NCBI GenBank assembly: GCA_965603295.1
Contig: CBFDCL010000001.1
Span: forward strand, 1-64,000
Length of the DNA stretch: 64,000 nucleotides
Reading direction: 5' to 3'
Source: JAFGWO01 sp965603295
GTDB lineage: Bacteria > BMS3Abin14
Under the pieces are notes generated by a model, which made no database searches, was not told the DNA's origin, and saw only the letters and a list, made by a program, of their open reading frames with translations. This document shows, piece after piece, positions 41,502-48,840 of the stretch (the stretch's first letter is position 1; each line of letters starts with the position of its first letter). Both the position numbers and the translations under genes were made by a program.

Positions 41502-43442
41502 CTACCTGATCCTCATCCCCGGCTTGACTTCTTTGTCGAAGGTCACCAGAGAGAGGTTCTCCCCATCGTGGGCGGCCAGGAGCATCCCGTTGGACTCGAC
41601 CCCCATGAGCTTTGCGGGGGCAAGGTTCCCAACGACGGCAATGGAAAGGCCAACGAGTTCCTCGGGTTTGTAAAATTCGGCGATCCCTGCCACGATCTGG
41701 CGCTCAACCCCGGTGTCCACGATTATTCGGATCAGCTTTTGAGACTGGGGGACGTTCTCGGCCTGGAGGACTTTCCCGGTGACGAGCTCCACTTTGGCGA
41801 ACTCATCGATAGTGATGACGTTTTCCATGGTTTCTTTCTTCTCCCTTCCTTCTTCTTCCTTCTCGGTTTCCTTTTCCCCCACCGGGATCTCCGGCAGTTC
41901 CTCAATGCGCGGGAACAGGGAAGGCCCCCTGAAAACTTTCGTCCCCCCTGGCATGCCTCCCCACACGTCGAGGGAAGTCACGGCGTGGAGCTCTTTTTCC
42001 TGGGCGATACCGAGCTGGCGGTACATCTTCTGGCCGGTCTCCGGCATGAAAGGGGTGATCATCACGGCCACCTGCCGAATGGCTTCGAAAAGGGAATACA
42101 TCACCGAGTCCAGCTGCGCGTCCTTCCCTTCCTTGAAAAGGGCCCAGGGAGCAGCCGAATCAACATATTTGTTGGCCGCTCTGATGAATTCCCAGACAGA
42201 TTTAAGAGCACGGTCGAAAGCGAGGTTCCCCATCTGTTTTGCAAGTTCGTCCCTCGCGGTTCCGGCAGCCGCCTGGAGGCTCCGGGAGAGGTCGTCCCCC
42301 TCCCCATCGGATGGGGAGGGAGGTATAACTCCATCCCTGTACTTTTCCAGCATGCCGAGGGAGCGCTGGAGAAGGTTTCCCAGATCGTTGGCCAGGTCAG
42401 AGTTTATCCGGCCAACAAGGGCGGAGTGGGAAAAATCCCCGTCCAGTCCGAAGGGAACTTCCCTGAGAAGAAAATACCGAACCGGATCAGCCCCGTATTC
42501 ATCCGTGAGCATGTTCGGCTCAACCACGTTCCGGAGGGATTTGGACATTTTGCGCCCCTCTACCGTCCACCAGCCGTGGGCAAAGACACGGGCCGGAGGG
42601 GCAAGCCCTTCCCCCTGGAGCATCGTGGGCCAGTAAACGGTGTGGGTGGTCAGGATATCCTTCCCGATGAGGTGGGTGCAGTTTTTCCACAGGGCTTGGA
42701 ACCGGTCGTCATCGGTTGTGTAGCCAGAGGCCGTGACGTAGTTGATAAGGGCGTCAAACCAGACGTAGGTTACGTATTCCCTGTCAAAGGGGATTTCCAC
42801 ACCCCAGTGGAGACGGCTCTTGGGGCGGCTGATGCAGAGATCTTCCAGGGGCTGCTTGAGAAAACCAATGATCTCGTTCCGCCGTGAATCCGGCCTAATG
42901 AAGTCGGGGTTCTCCTCGATATGGCGGGTGAGCCATTCCTGGTATTTGCTCATTCGGAAAAAGTAGTTGCTCTCCTCGATCTGAACGACTTCTCTCCCGC
43001 AGTCCGGACATTTGCCGTCAGTCAGGTCCTTCTCGGTCCAGAACCTTTCGTCGGGTACGCAGTACCAGCCGGAGTACGAGGACTTGTAGATATCCCCGCT
43101 GTTGAAAAGTTTCTGGAGAAAATGCTGGACCACCAGGATATGGCGATCCTCCGTGGTGCGGATGAAGTCGTCGTTGGAGATGTTGAAACGTCTCCAGAGA
43201 TCCTGAAATCGGACCACCATCTGATCACAGTGTGTCTGGGCATCCAGGCCCCGCTCTTTCGCGGCCTGTTCCACCTTTTGCCCGTGCTCATCGGTTCCCG
43301 TCAGGAACATGACGGTCCGGCCGGTGGATCTCATGTAGCGGGCGATAACGTCAGCTGCCACTGTTGTGTAAACGTGCCCGATATGGGGGACGTCGTTGAC
43401 ATAGTAGATCGGTGTGGTCACGTAAAAGGTGTCGCCGTTCAT
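41502..43442 (-). CDS. metG: Methionyl-tRNA synthetase
   Basis: Charges initiator and elongator tRNA(Met). The 646-residue protein has the class I motifs HIGH (VPHIGHVYTT, residues 19-28) and KMSKS (GRKMSKSLRNVV, near 300), a CPDC half-zinc site in the connective peptide, an alpha-helical anticodon domain, and a C-terminal EMAP-like tRNA-binding domain (AKVELVTGKVLQAENVPQSQKL...GIAEFYKPEELVG), which promotes dimerisation. Its ATG overlaps the ricT stop (4 bp), so both are translated from one message. Confidence 0.97.
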   Translation of the reverse strand: MNGDTFYVTTPIYYVNDVPHIGHVYTTVAADVIARYMRSTGRTVMFLTGTDEHGQKVEQAAKERGLDAQTHCDQMVVRFQDLWRRFNISNDDFIRTTEDRHILVVQHFLQKLFNSGDIYKSSYSGWYCVPDERFWTEKDLTDGKCPDCGREVVQIEESNYFFRMSKYQEWLTRHIEENPDFIRPDSRRNEIIGFLKQPLEDLCISRPKSRLHWGVEIPFDREYVTYVWFDALINYVTASGYTTDDDRFQALWKNCTHLIGKDILTTHTVYWPTMLQGEGLAPPARVFAHGWWTVEGRKMSKSLRNVVEPNMLTDEYGADPVRYFLLREVPFGLDGDFSHSALVGRINSDLANDLGNLLQRSLGMLEKYRDGVIPPSPSDGEGDDLSRSLQAAAGTARDELAKQMGNLAFDRALKSVWEFIRAANKYVDSAAPWALFKEGKDAQLDSVMYSLFEAIRQVAVMITPFMPETGQKMYRQLGIAQEKELHAVTSLDVWGGMPGGTKVFRGPSLFPRIEELPEIPVGEKETEKEEEGREKKETMENVITIDEFAKVELVTGKVLQAENVPQSQKLIRIIVDTGVERQIVAGIAEFYKPEELVGLSIAVVGNLAPAKLMGVESNGMLLAAHDGENLSLVTFDKEVKPGMRIR

Positions 43443-44308
43443 TGGAGTTTCTCCCTCAACTCGTCGATATCCATAACAATGGGTTTGCCGTCGGTCATGT
43501 CAATGGTCACGGTTCTGGAGAAGATATCAATGAACCTGATCTTCCCGGTTCCCTCGGGCACGGTCACCTTTTTCCCGACCTTGGGGAGGCCCTCGAAAAC
43601 CTCCTTGTACTGGCCGTATTCGTAACTGAGGCAGCAAAGAAGCCGCCCGCAGCCGCCGGAGATCTTGGTCGGGTTCAGGATCACGTTCTGTTCCTTGGCC
43701 ATTTTCACCGAGATCGCGTCGAACTCCTTCAGGAAAGTGCTGCAGCAAAAGGCCATTCCGCACGGGCCCAGGCCCCCGAGCAGCCTGGCTTCGTCGCGGA
43801 TTCCGATCTGCCGCATCTCGATCCGGGTTCCAAACTCCTTTGCCAGCATCCTCACGAGTTCCCGGAAGTCCACCCTTTTTTCCGCGGTGAAATAAAAGAT
43901 GGCTTTGGAACGATCAAGGAGGAATTCCACCCTGACCAGACGCATGGAAATGTCCCACTCCTGAATGGTGTTGGCGCAAAATTCGAAGGCTTTGCGCTCG
44001 AGCTCCCTGTTCTCGTCGTCCTTTTCCGTTTCTTCCGGGGTCGCCTTCCTCAGCACAATGAGGTCCTTGCACCCGCGGCACTCGAGGGTCACGGGAGGCT
44101 CCATCACAACCCCGACGGCCTTGCCCTTCTCCGTCTGGACCACCACTTCGTCTCCCTGCCTGAGGGTATGCTCCCCGGCGTTGAAATGGGAGGAGCGGTT
44201 CTGGCCTCGAACGGCCACCAGGACCGTTCTCAGGCCGGCGATACCGGAGTCGTTATCCGTTTGTTCTGTGGGTTCGTTAAGAGTGTTGTCGCCGTTTTCG
44301 GGTTCCAT
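43439..44308 (-). CDS. ricT: PSP1-domain protein (RicT/YaaT-like)
   Basis: PSP1 C-terminal domain protein; in Bacillus RicT is part of an Fe-S-containing complex that activates RNase Y-dependent RNA maturation and affects sporulation phosphorelay. The 289 residues show GDEVVVQTEKGKAVGVV, FYFTAEKRVDFRELVRMLA, RIEMRQIGIRDEARLLGGLGPCGMAFCCSTFL and GGCGRLLCCLSYEYGQY, with the paired cysteines typical of the family. Position between holB and metG is widely conserved. The first 25 residues are acidic and low in complexity. Confidence 0.92.
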   Translation of the reverse strand: MEPENGDNTLNEPTEQTDNDSGIAGLRTVLVAVRGQNRSSHFNAGEHTLRQGDEVVVQTEKGKAVGVVMEPPVTLECRGCKDLIVLRKATPEETEKDDENRELERKAFEFCANTIQEWDISMRLVRVEFLLDRSKAIFYFTAEKRVDFRELVRMLAKEFGTRIEMRQIGIRDEARLLGGLGPCGMAFCCSTFLKEFDAISVKMAKEQNVILNPTKISGGCGRLLCCLSYEYGQYKEVFEGLPKVGKKVTVPEGTGKIRFIDIFSRTVTIDMTDGKPIVMDIDELREKLQ

Positions 44309-44312
44309 TTTC

Positions 44313-45317
44313 TTAAACTCTTTTCTCCCCGGACGCTGTTTGCTCGCGGATGGTAAGCAGCAGGCTGTCCAGGGTCAACTGGATATTGGTGTTGGCGTTT
44401 AAAGCTTCGCGAGCGTCCTCAATGGATTCGAGAACGGCATCGAAGGGGTATCCCGCGTTTTTTGCCACGGCTTCCCTGAGTGCCGGGATGTGGGCGGCGC
44501 TGATGACCTGGCTTTCCTTTCCTCCTTCGGACAGGATCAAAAGGTCCCTGTACCACTGGATCATAAGTTCAAGGGTTCTGACGGTCTCCTGACGGTTTTT
44601 GCTCCAGGTTTGAGAAAGATCAAGGGTTTTTCCTGGCCCCAGGTCGCCGAGGGTCAGAAGCCGGTCAAACTCCCCGGTGCTGCTCAGGAGGACCCCGTCC
44701 CGGTGGAGGGACAGGGCCCGTTCCATACTTCCTTCCGCCATGGAGGATAACCGTTCCGCATCCGCGGCGGAGATGCCCTTTTCCTTCAGCAGATCGCTGA
44801 GCACCTTTTTCCCCAGGGGCCTGAAAGGCAGAACCTGGCATCTCGAGGTGATGGTAGGAAGGACGGATTCCCTGTGGGGGGCAATCAAGATGAAGTGCGA
44901 CGTTTCCGGGGGCTCTTCAAGGGTTTTCAGAAAGGCGCTCGCAGCGTTGGTGTTCATGAGCTGTGCGTCCTCCACGATAAAAGTCGAACTACTTCCTATC
45001 ATGGGTTTGAGGTAGGCTTTTTCCAGGATCTCCTCGCGAACCTGCTGGATAAGGATCTGCCTTTTGCCCTTGGCCGGCCCAATGAGGTGGAGGTCGGGAT
45101 GATTTCCCGCCGCGTAGAGACGGCAGGAGGAACAGGTTCCGCAGGCAAAGGGCCCTGACTCGCAATTCAGGCCGGCTGCCACGGCGACCGCCGCCGGCAT
45201 CCTCCCACATCCGTCAGGTCCGGTGAACAGGTAGGAGGTAGGTATCCTTTTGTTTTTAAGGGCTTTTGTCAGGATTGCGAGGGGACCATCCTGACCCTTT
45301 ATCCGGTCAAAATACAT
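44313..45317 (-). CDS. holB: DNA polymerase III subunit delta'
   Basis: Clamp-loader subunit. The 334-residue protein starts FDRIKGQDGPLAILTKALKNKRIPTSYLFTGPDGCGR. The Walker A lysine is replaced (GPDGCGRM), as expected for the non-hydrolysing delta' subunit. The zinc-binding cysteines CESGPFACGTCSSCRLY and the sensor segment TLEEPPETSHFILIAPHRESVLPTITSRCQVL follow. Overlaps the tmk 3' end by 11 bp and is followed 4 bp later by ricT, the conserved tmk-holB-ricT arrangement. Confidence 0.94.
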   Translation of the reverse strand: MYFDRIKGQDGPLAILTKALKNKRIPTSYLFTGPDGCGRMPAAVAVAAGLNCESGPFACGTCSSCRLYAAGNHPDLHLIGPAKGKRQILIQQVREEILEKAYLKPMIGSSSTFIVEDAQLMNTNAASAFLKTLEEPPETSHFILIAPHRESVLPTITSRCQVLPFRPLGKKVLSDLLKEKGISAADAERLSSMAEGSMERALSLHRDGVLLSSTGEFDRLLTLGDLGPGKTLDLSQTWSKNRQETVRTLELMIQWYRDLLILSEGGKESQVISAAHIPALREAVAKNAGYPFDAVLESIEDAREALNANTNIQLTLDSLLLTIREQTASGEKRV

Positions 45318-45954
45318 GGGGAAACCTCGCTGCTAACTCCCTGATCACCGCCTCGGAGAGCTCCGGTGGCTGCGACTCCCCGTCGAGGAGCAGGAACCTT
45401 TCCGGGTCCTCCTTCATTATCCTGAGGTAACCTTCCCGGACCCGGTGGTGAAAAGCCAGTTCTTCCTCGTCGATCCGCGATTCCGACTGATCCGCTGCCA
45501 GGTTGTTACGCCTCCTGGCCCTCTCGAGGCCCAACTCGGCGGGAAGGTCCAGCAGAACGGTCATGTCGGGCCGGATCCCACCTCGTGCGGCCCCGTCAAC
45601 CGCATTCACGGTTTCGGGTGGGACTCCCCGTCCGTGACCCTGGTATGCGAGGGTCGCATCGGAGAACCGGTCACACAGGATCATGCCGCCGGCTTCAAGG
45701 GTCGGACGGACCACTTCAGCCACATGCTGGGCCCGGTCGGCTCCGAACAGCATGAGTTCTGTCACGGCTTCCATCCCCGCTGCCCCGGGATCGAGGAGGA
45801 CATTCCGTAATGCGATCCCGAGATCGGTGCCGCCCGGTTCCCTGGAGAGGAGGGGATCAAACCCCTTCTCCCGAAGGGCATGGGCAACCAGGTCCATAAG
45901 GGTTGTTTTTCCCGACCCCTCGATTCCCTCGAATGTAATGAATATCCCGCGCAT
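45307..45954 (-). CDS. tmk: Thymidylate kinase
   Basis: Phosphorylates dTMP to dTDP. From the ATG at 45954 (MRGIFITFEGIEGSGKTT) the protein is 215 residues, the family norm. P-loop GIEGSGKTT, DR motif CDRFSDATLAYQGHGRG and LID region RARRRNNLAADQSESRIDEEE are present. The open frame continues upstream to 46176, but that part is repeat DNA and antisense mogA and is rejected. Shine-Dalgarno is weak (GGGAAAA). First gene of the tmk-holB-ricT-metG unit. Confidence 0.96.
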   Translation of the reverse strand: MRGIFITFEGIEGSGKTTLMDLVAHALREKGFDPLLSREPGGTDLGIALRNVLLDPGAAGMEAVTELMLFGADRAQHVAEVVRPTLEAGGMILCDRFSDATLAYQGHGRGVPPETVNAVDGAARGGIRPDMTVLLDLPAELGLERARRRNNLAADQSESRIDEEELAFHHRVREGYLRIMKEDPERFLLLDGESQPPELSEAVIRELAARFPHVF

Positions 45955-45973
45955 CAGACGGTTTTCCCGCGTT

Positions 45974-46092
45974 GAGAAGCCAGGAGCCAGGAGCCAGTGG
46001 CCAGTGGCCAGTGGGTTCTGAAATGGTGTAATCATAGCCGGAATTTTTGAACTTCTCCTGACTCTTGAATTCTGACTCCTGGCTCCTGCATT
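45974..46092. repeat. CCAGGAG/CCAGTGG and CTGACTC heptamer array
   Basis: AGCCAGGAGCCAGGAGCCAGTGGCCAGTGGCCAGTGGG (45977-46014), then TTCTCCTGACTCTTGAATTCTGACTCCTGGCTCCTGC (46054-46090), which reaches the stop codon of mogA. The CCAGTGG part is a nearly perfect 7-bp repeat. Confidence 0.85.
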
Positions 46093-46594
46093 ATTCGGAG
46101 CCACACTCCGATGGATCGCCCTTGATCTTGAGAAGCAGGTGCTCGAGGAAGCCGAAGAGCACCTCCATGTTCTCACGCACCGCTTTCGGACTCCCGGGAA
46201 GGTTGACGATCAGCGTTGTTCCGCGGATTCCGGCGACCCCCCGGGTAAGTGCTGAGGTGGGGATCCGATCCCGGGCAACGGCCCTCATGGCCTCGGGGAT
46301 GCCGGGTATCTCCACATCCAAAGCTCCCCGGGTTGCCTCCGGTGTTCTGTCCCTGGGGGAGGGGCCTGTCCCTCCGGTTGTCAGGATTAGATCGAGTTGG
46401 TCCTCATCGGCCCAGATTCTGAGTTTCTTCGTAATCAGGAGTTCCTCGTCGGGGAGGACTTCCCGGTGAGCCCACAGGACATCGAATTCCGGATGGGCGG
46501 TGAAGCTTTCCATGATTGCGGGGCCGCTGAGATCTTCGTACTCCCCCCTGCTGGATCGATCGCTGAGGGTCAGAACACCGGCATTAATCCTCAA
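46091..46594 (-). CDS. mogA: Molybdopterin adenylyltransferase-like protein (MogA/MoaB)
   Basis: Adenylates molybdopterin before metal insertion. The 167-residue product begins at TTG (46594): LRINAGVLTLSDRSSRGEYEDLSGP. TTG is preferred because the family starts here and the codon overlaps the stop of the MOSC gene, with GGGGGG upstream. Motifs: LILTTGGTGPSPRDRTPEA (MPT-binding loop) and TLIVNLPGSPKAVRENM. The paired MOSC gene supports a molybdenum cofactor role. No molybdoenzyme is in the window. Confidence 0.92.
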   Translation of the reverse strand: MRINAGVLTLSDRSSRGEYEDLSGPAIMESFTAHPEFDVLWAHREVLPDEELLITKKLRIWADEDQLDLILTTGGTGPSPRDRTPEATRGALDVEIPGIPEAMRAVARDRIPTSALTRGVAGIRGTTLIVNLPGSPKAVRENMEVLFGFLEHLLLKIKGDPSECGSE

Positions 46595-47036
46595 CGATGC
46601 CCCCCCTGCTCTCCAGATCGATGGGATCTCCCGTTCGGATGACGCCCCCGGCGAGAACTCTGCAAAAAACCCCCTCCCGGGGCATGACGCAGTCCCCGGC
46701 CTTTTCATAGATGGCACACCGATCGTGGCACTCCTTGCCCTTCTGGGTGATCTCGATCAGTGTTTCCTTTCCGAGGAGCAGTTTCTGGCCGACGGGCAGG
46801 GAGGGAAGGTCCACCCCCTCGGTGGTGATGTTTTCAGCGAAATCCCCCGGGCCGACCTCGAGCCCTTTGGCAAGCATCTTTTCAATGCTTTCCTTTGCGA
46901 GCAGGCTCACCTGCCGGTGCCAGTCCCCTGCGTGGGCATCGGTTACGATGCCAAAATCTTTCCGGAGAAGGGCGTGGGTGACGTTTCTCTTGGGGATGCC
47001 CTTCCGCTCACTGACGGAGATGGCATGGATTCGCAT
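46584..47036 (-). CDS. MOSC-domain protein
   Basis: Stand-alone MOSC (molybdenum cofactor sulfurase C-terminal) domain of 150 residues. Diagnostic parts are the central DAHAGDWHRQVSLLAKESIEKM, GDFAENITTEGVDL and GKECHDRCAIYEKAGDCVMPREGVFCRVLAGG, where the cysteine in ECHDRC is the proposed sulfur carrier. Likely binds or modifies molybdenum cofactor. GGAGG lies about 10 bp before the ATG. Overlaps mogA by 11 bp; MOSC-mogA pairs are frequent in sulfate- and metal-reducing bacteria. Confidence 0.9.
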   Translation of the reverse strand: MRIHAISVSERKGIPKRNVTHALLRKDFGIVTDAHAGDWHRQVSLLAKESIEKMLAKGLEVGPGDFAENITTEGVDLPSLPVGQKLLLGKETLIEITQKGKECHDRCAIYEKAGDCVMPREGVFCRVLAGGVIRTGDPIDLESRGGIVED

Positions 47037-47117
47037 TTTCGTTTATATCCTCCGATGTTACGGTTTTTATTGAACCAATAAAAATACACTATCCACCATA
47101 AGAGGGCAAGGAGAGAG

Positions 47118-47255
47118 GAAAAGGTAGAAAGTAGAAGGTAGAAAGTAGAAGGTGGAAAGGGGAAGGTGGAAAGGGGGAGGCCGTGAGCTTGTCGAAGGGT
47201 GGAACGTGGAAAGAGGATTGGCCCTGTTTGATTTCCCTTTCCCCTTTCCACTTGA
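47118..47255. repeat. GGTAGAAAGTAGAA array with palindromic repeat
   Basis: GGTAGAAAGTAGAAGGTAGAAAGTAGAAGGTGGAAAGGGGAAGG (47121-47168), units of 7-8 bp. Then a GTGAGCTTGTCGAAGGGTGG fragment (47183-47202) and GGAACGTGGAAAG, and in the opposite sense TTTCCCTTTCCCCTTTCCAC (47231-47250). Confidence 0.82.
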
Positions 47256-47271
47256 ACCTTATTGCTGTTTT

Positions 47272-48114
47272 TCACATCCCCATCGTGAACCCGACAACGA
47301 CCCGGTCGGTCTTTTTTGTGTCCTTGTTGTAAAGGACAGCGGCATCAAGGCTTCCGTTGACATCGGAATAGGTGACGCCAGCGGCAAAGTAGATTTTTCC
47401 ATTGGCGAGGTCCTGGTAGCCGAACCTTCCGGTGAGCCACGTAAACGGGCTGAACTCGAGGCCGGATCTTTTGTCCTCTTCGCCGCCTGTAAAAGGGATC
47501 TCCTCGTAGTCCACGGTGACAAGAAGGGTCCACGGCAGATGAAAGGCAGCTCCGAACCCGGTCGTTCTTTCGAGAAGATCGCTGTCGCTGCGGTAGAGGT
47601 TCCGGGCCATGTACCCGAGGGAAACGTGCTCACCCAGGCTCAGCAGCAACCCCAGGTCGGCGGCGGACAAGTCCCGGTTACTGCCTGTCTCCGGGGTGTA
47701 TTCCCCCATGTGAAAACTTTCTCCCAGGGTCAGGAAGGGGGTAAGTGTCTGGGCAAAGGCGACGCCCCAGAGGTTTTTTTCGAAGCCGGTAAACTGAGGG
47801 TCGGAGTAATAGTTCAGAGCTCCTCTCACGGAAGAGCTTGTGTCCACTACCGAGACCACCCAGGTTCCTTTATCTGCTTCTCTATCCCTGAGGTACTCTG
47901 CTCCGAGGGCGAAAAAACCGTCAGGGGTCAACGTCGCGGGGTTGCCCAGAGCGCTGCTTTTTCCCGGCGGGGAGGCGATGACCGTCCCCCCTCTGCCCAG
48001 GGATTGGGCGTCGGTGCCGGATGTGGGGAAGGCCGGGTCCGCCACCAGCCACCCCGGCAGGATGAACGTCAGGGAAAGGGCGAAAAGAATGGAGTAGAAA
48101 TATCTTTTATCCAT
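47272..48114 (-). CDS. Outer-membrane beta-barrel protein (PorV/FadL-like)
   Basis: Exported 280-residue protein: signal peptide FYSILFALSLTFILPGWLVADPA, then alternating hydrophobic beta-strands. The start of the mature part, GTDAQSLGRGGTVIASPPGKSSALGNPATLTPDGFFALGAEYL, is the conserved N-plug pattern of the UPF0164/PorV/FadL-related barrels. The C-terminus ends in an aromatic-hydrophobic strand (RVVVGFTMGM) rather than a classic final Phe. Possible lipid or hydrophobic solute uptake; not assignable further. Single gene. Confidence 0.82.
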   Translation of the reverse strand: MDKRYFYSILFALSLTFILPGWLVADPAFPTSGTDAQSLGRGGTVIASPPGKSSALGNPATLTPDGFFALGAEYLRDREADKGTWVVSVVDTSSSVRGALNYYSDPQFTGFEKNLWGVAFAQTLTPFLTLGESFHMGEYTPETGSNRDLSAADLGLLLSLGEHVSLGYMARNLYRSDSDLLERTTGFGAAFHLPWTLLVTVDYEEIPFTGGEEDKRSGLEFSPFTWLTGRFGYQDLANGKIYFAAGVTYSDVNGSLDAAVLYNKDTKKTDRVVVGFTMGM

Positions 48115-48360
48115 GGTAGTGTAGATATCCGGTCGTGGCGGCCCATGTCAAGGGGCAGGAAAGTGGGCCGATTCGCGAATGCCGATTTTCCGACCGGAGG
48201 TTACGCTGCCCAGGATGGAGAGGCTGTTGCGATTCGAGGGTTGCGTTGTGAGCCAGGGTCGAAATCGGTTCCATCAGGGGTCGTCTTTTTTCAGGAATTT
48301 CCCCTTGCCACCTTGACCGAAATACAGTATCAGGGAAAGTTATCTTTATTACGGGATTGG

Positions 48361-48726
48361 ATGATGACGGAAAAAGAGCTGCAAGCACTCATAGAGAAAC
48401 TCAAGTTCTGGAGGGATGAACTCATCGTTGAGGCCACCAGGACTGTGGACGGCATGACCGAGGAAAAGGCCCAGTTCGCCGATCCCTCGGACAGGGCATC
48501 CATGGAGACCGACCGTAACTTCCTGCTCCGGATCCGGGATCGTGAAAGGAAACTCATCACCAAGATCGATCGTACCCTGGAAAAGATCGAGGAAGGGAAT
48601 TTCGGCCTCTGCGAGGAGTGCGGCGAGGAGATCGAATTCAAACGGCTCGAAGCCCGTCCTGTGGCAACCCTTTGTATCGAGTGTAAAATCCTTCAGGAAG
48701 AGGAAGAGAAACTCCAGAAGAGCTGA
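48361..48726 (+). CDS. DksA/TraR-family zinc-finger protein
   Basis: 121-residue RNA polymerase secondary-channel regulator. Coiled-coil helices carry the DPSDRASMETDRNFLLRIRDRERKLITKIDRTLEKIEEGNFG segment, followed by the C4 zinc finger CEECGEEIEFKRLEARPVATLCIECK. Start taken at the first of two adjacent ATGs (48361, 48364); no strong ribosome binding site. The DPSDRA motif at the coiled-coil tip (DxxDxA class) is what DksA needs for stringent control. The open frame extends far upstream through antisense DNA and is rejected. Promoter region 48115-48360 contains no array. Confidence 0.93.
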   Translation: MMTEKELQALIEKLKFWRDELIVEATRTVDGMTEEKAQFADPSDRASMETDRNFLLRIRDRERKLITKIDRTLEKIEEGNFGLCEECGEEIEFKRLEARPVATLCIECKILQEEEEKLQKS

Positions 48727-48840
48727 ATTGACCTGTAACAGGGCTGGTTTCCCCTGTAGCCCCCCACACCTTTTCCTCTTCCATCTGCGCCTGACGAAAC
48801 GGTCAGGTCGATCCGTCTTCCTGACGACCGTGGATGAATC

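Noticed and set aside
41568..42887. Long open frame on the plus strand antisense to metG
   Set aside because: It lies entirely opposite a certain metG gene; GC-rich third positions create long antisense frames. No recognisable domain.
45955..46176. Longer N-terminus for tmk
   Set aside because: Residues before MRGIFITFEG come from a CCAGGAG array and antisense mogA.
47152..48360. Extension of the dksA-like frame 400 codons upstream
   Set aside because: The extension is antisense to the outer-membrane protein gene and starts in a repeat array; the DksA-like domain begins at 48361.
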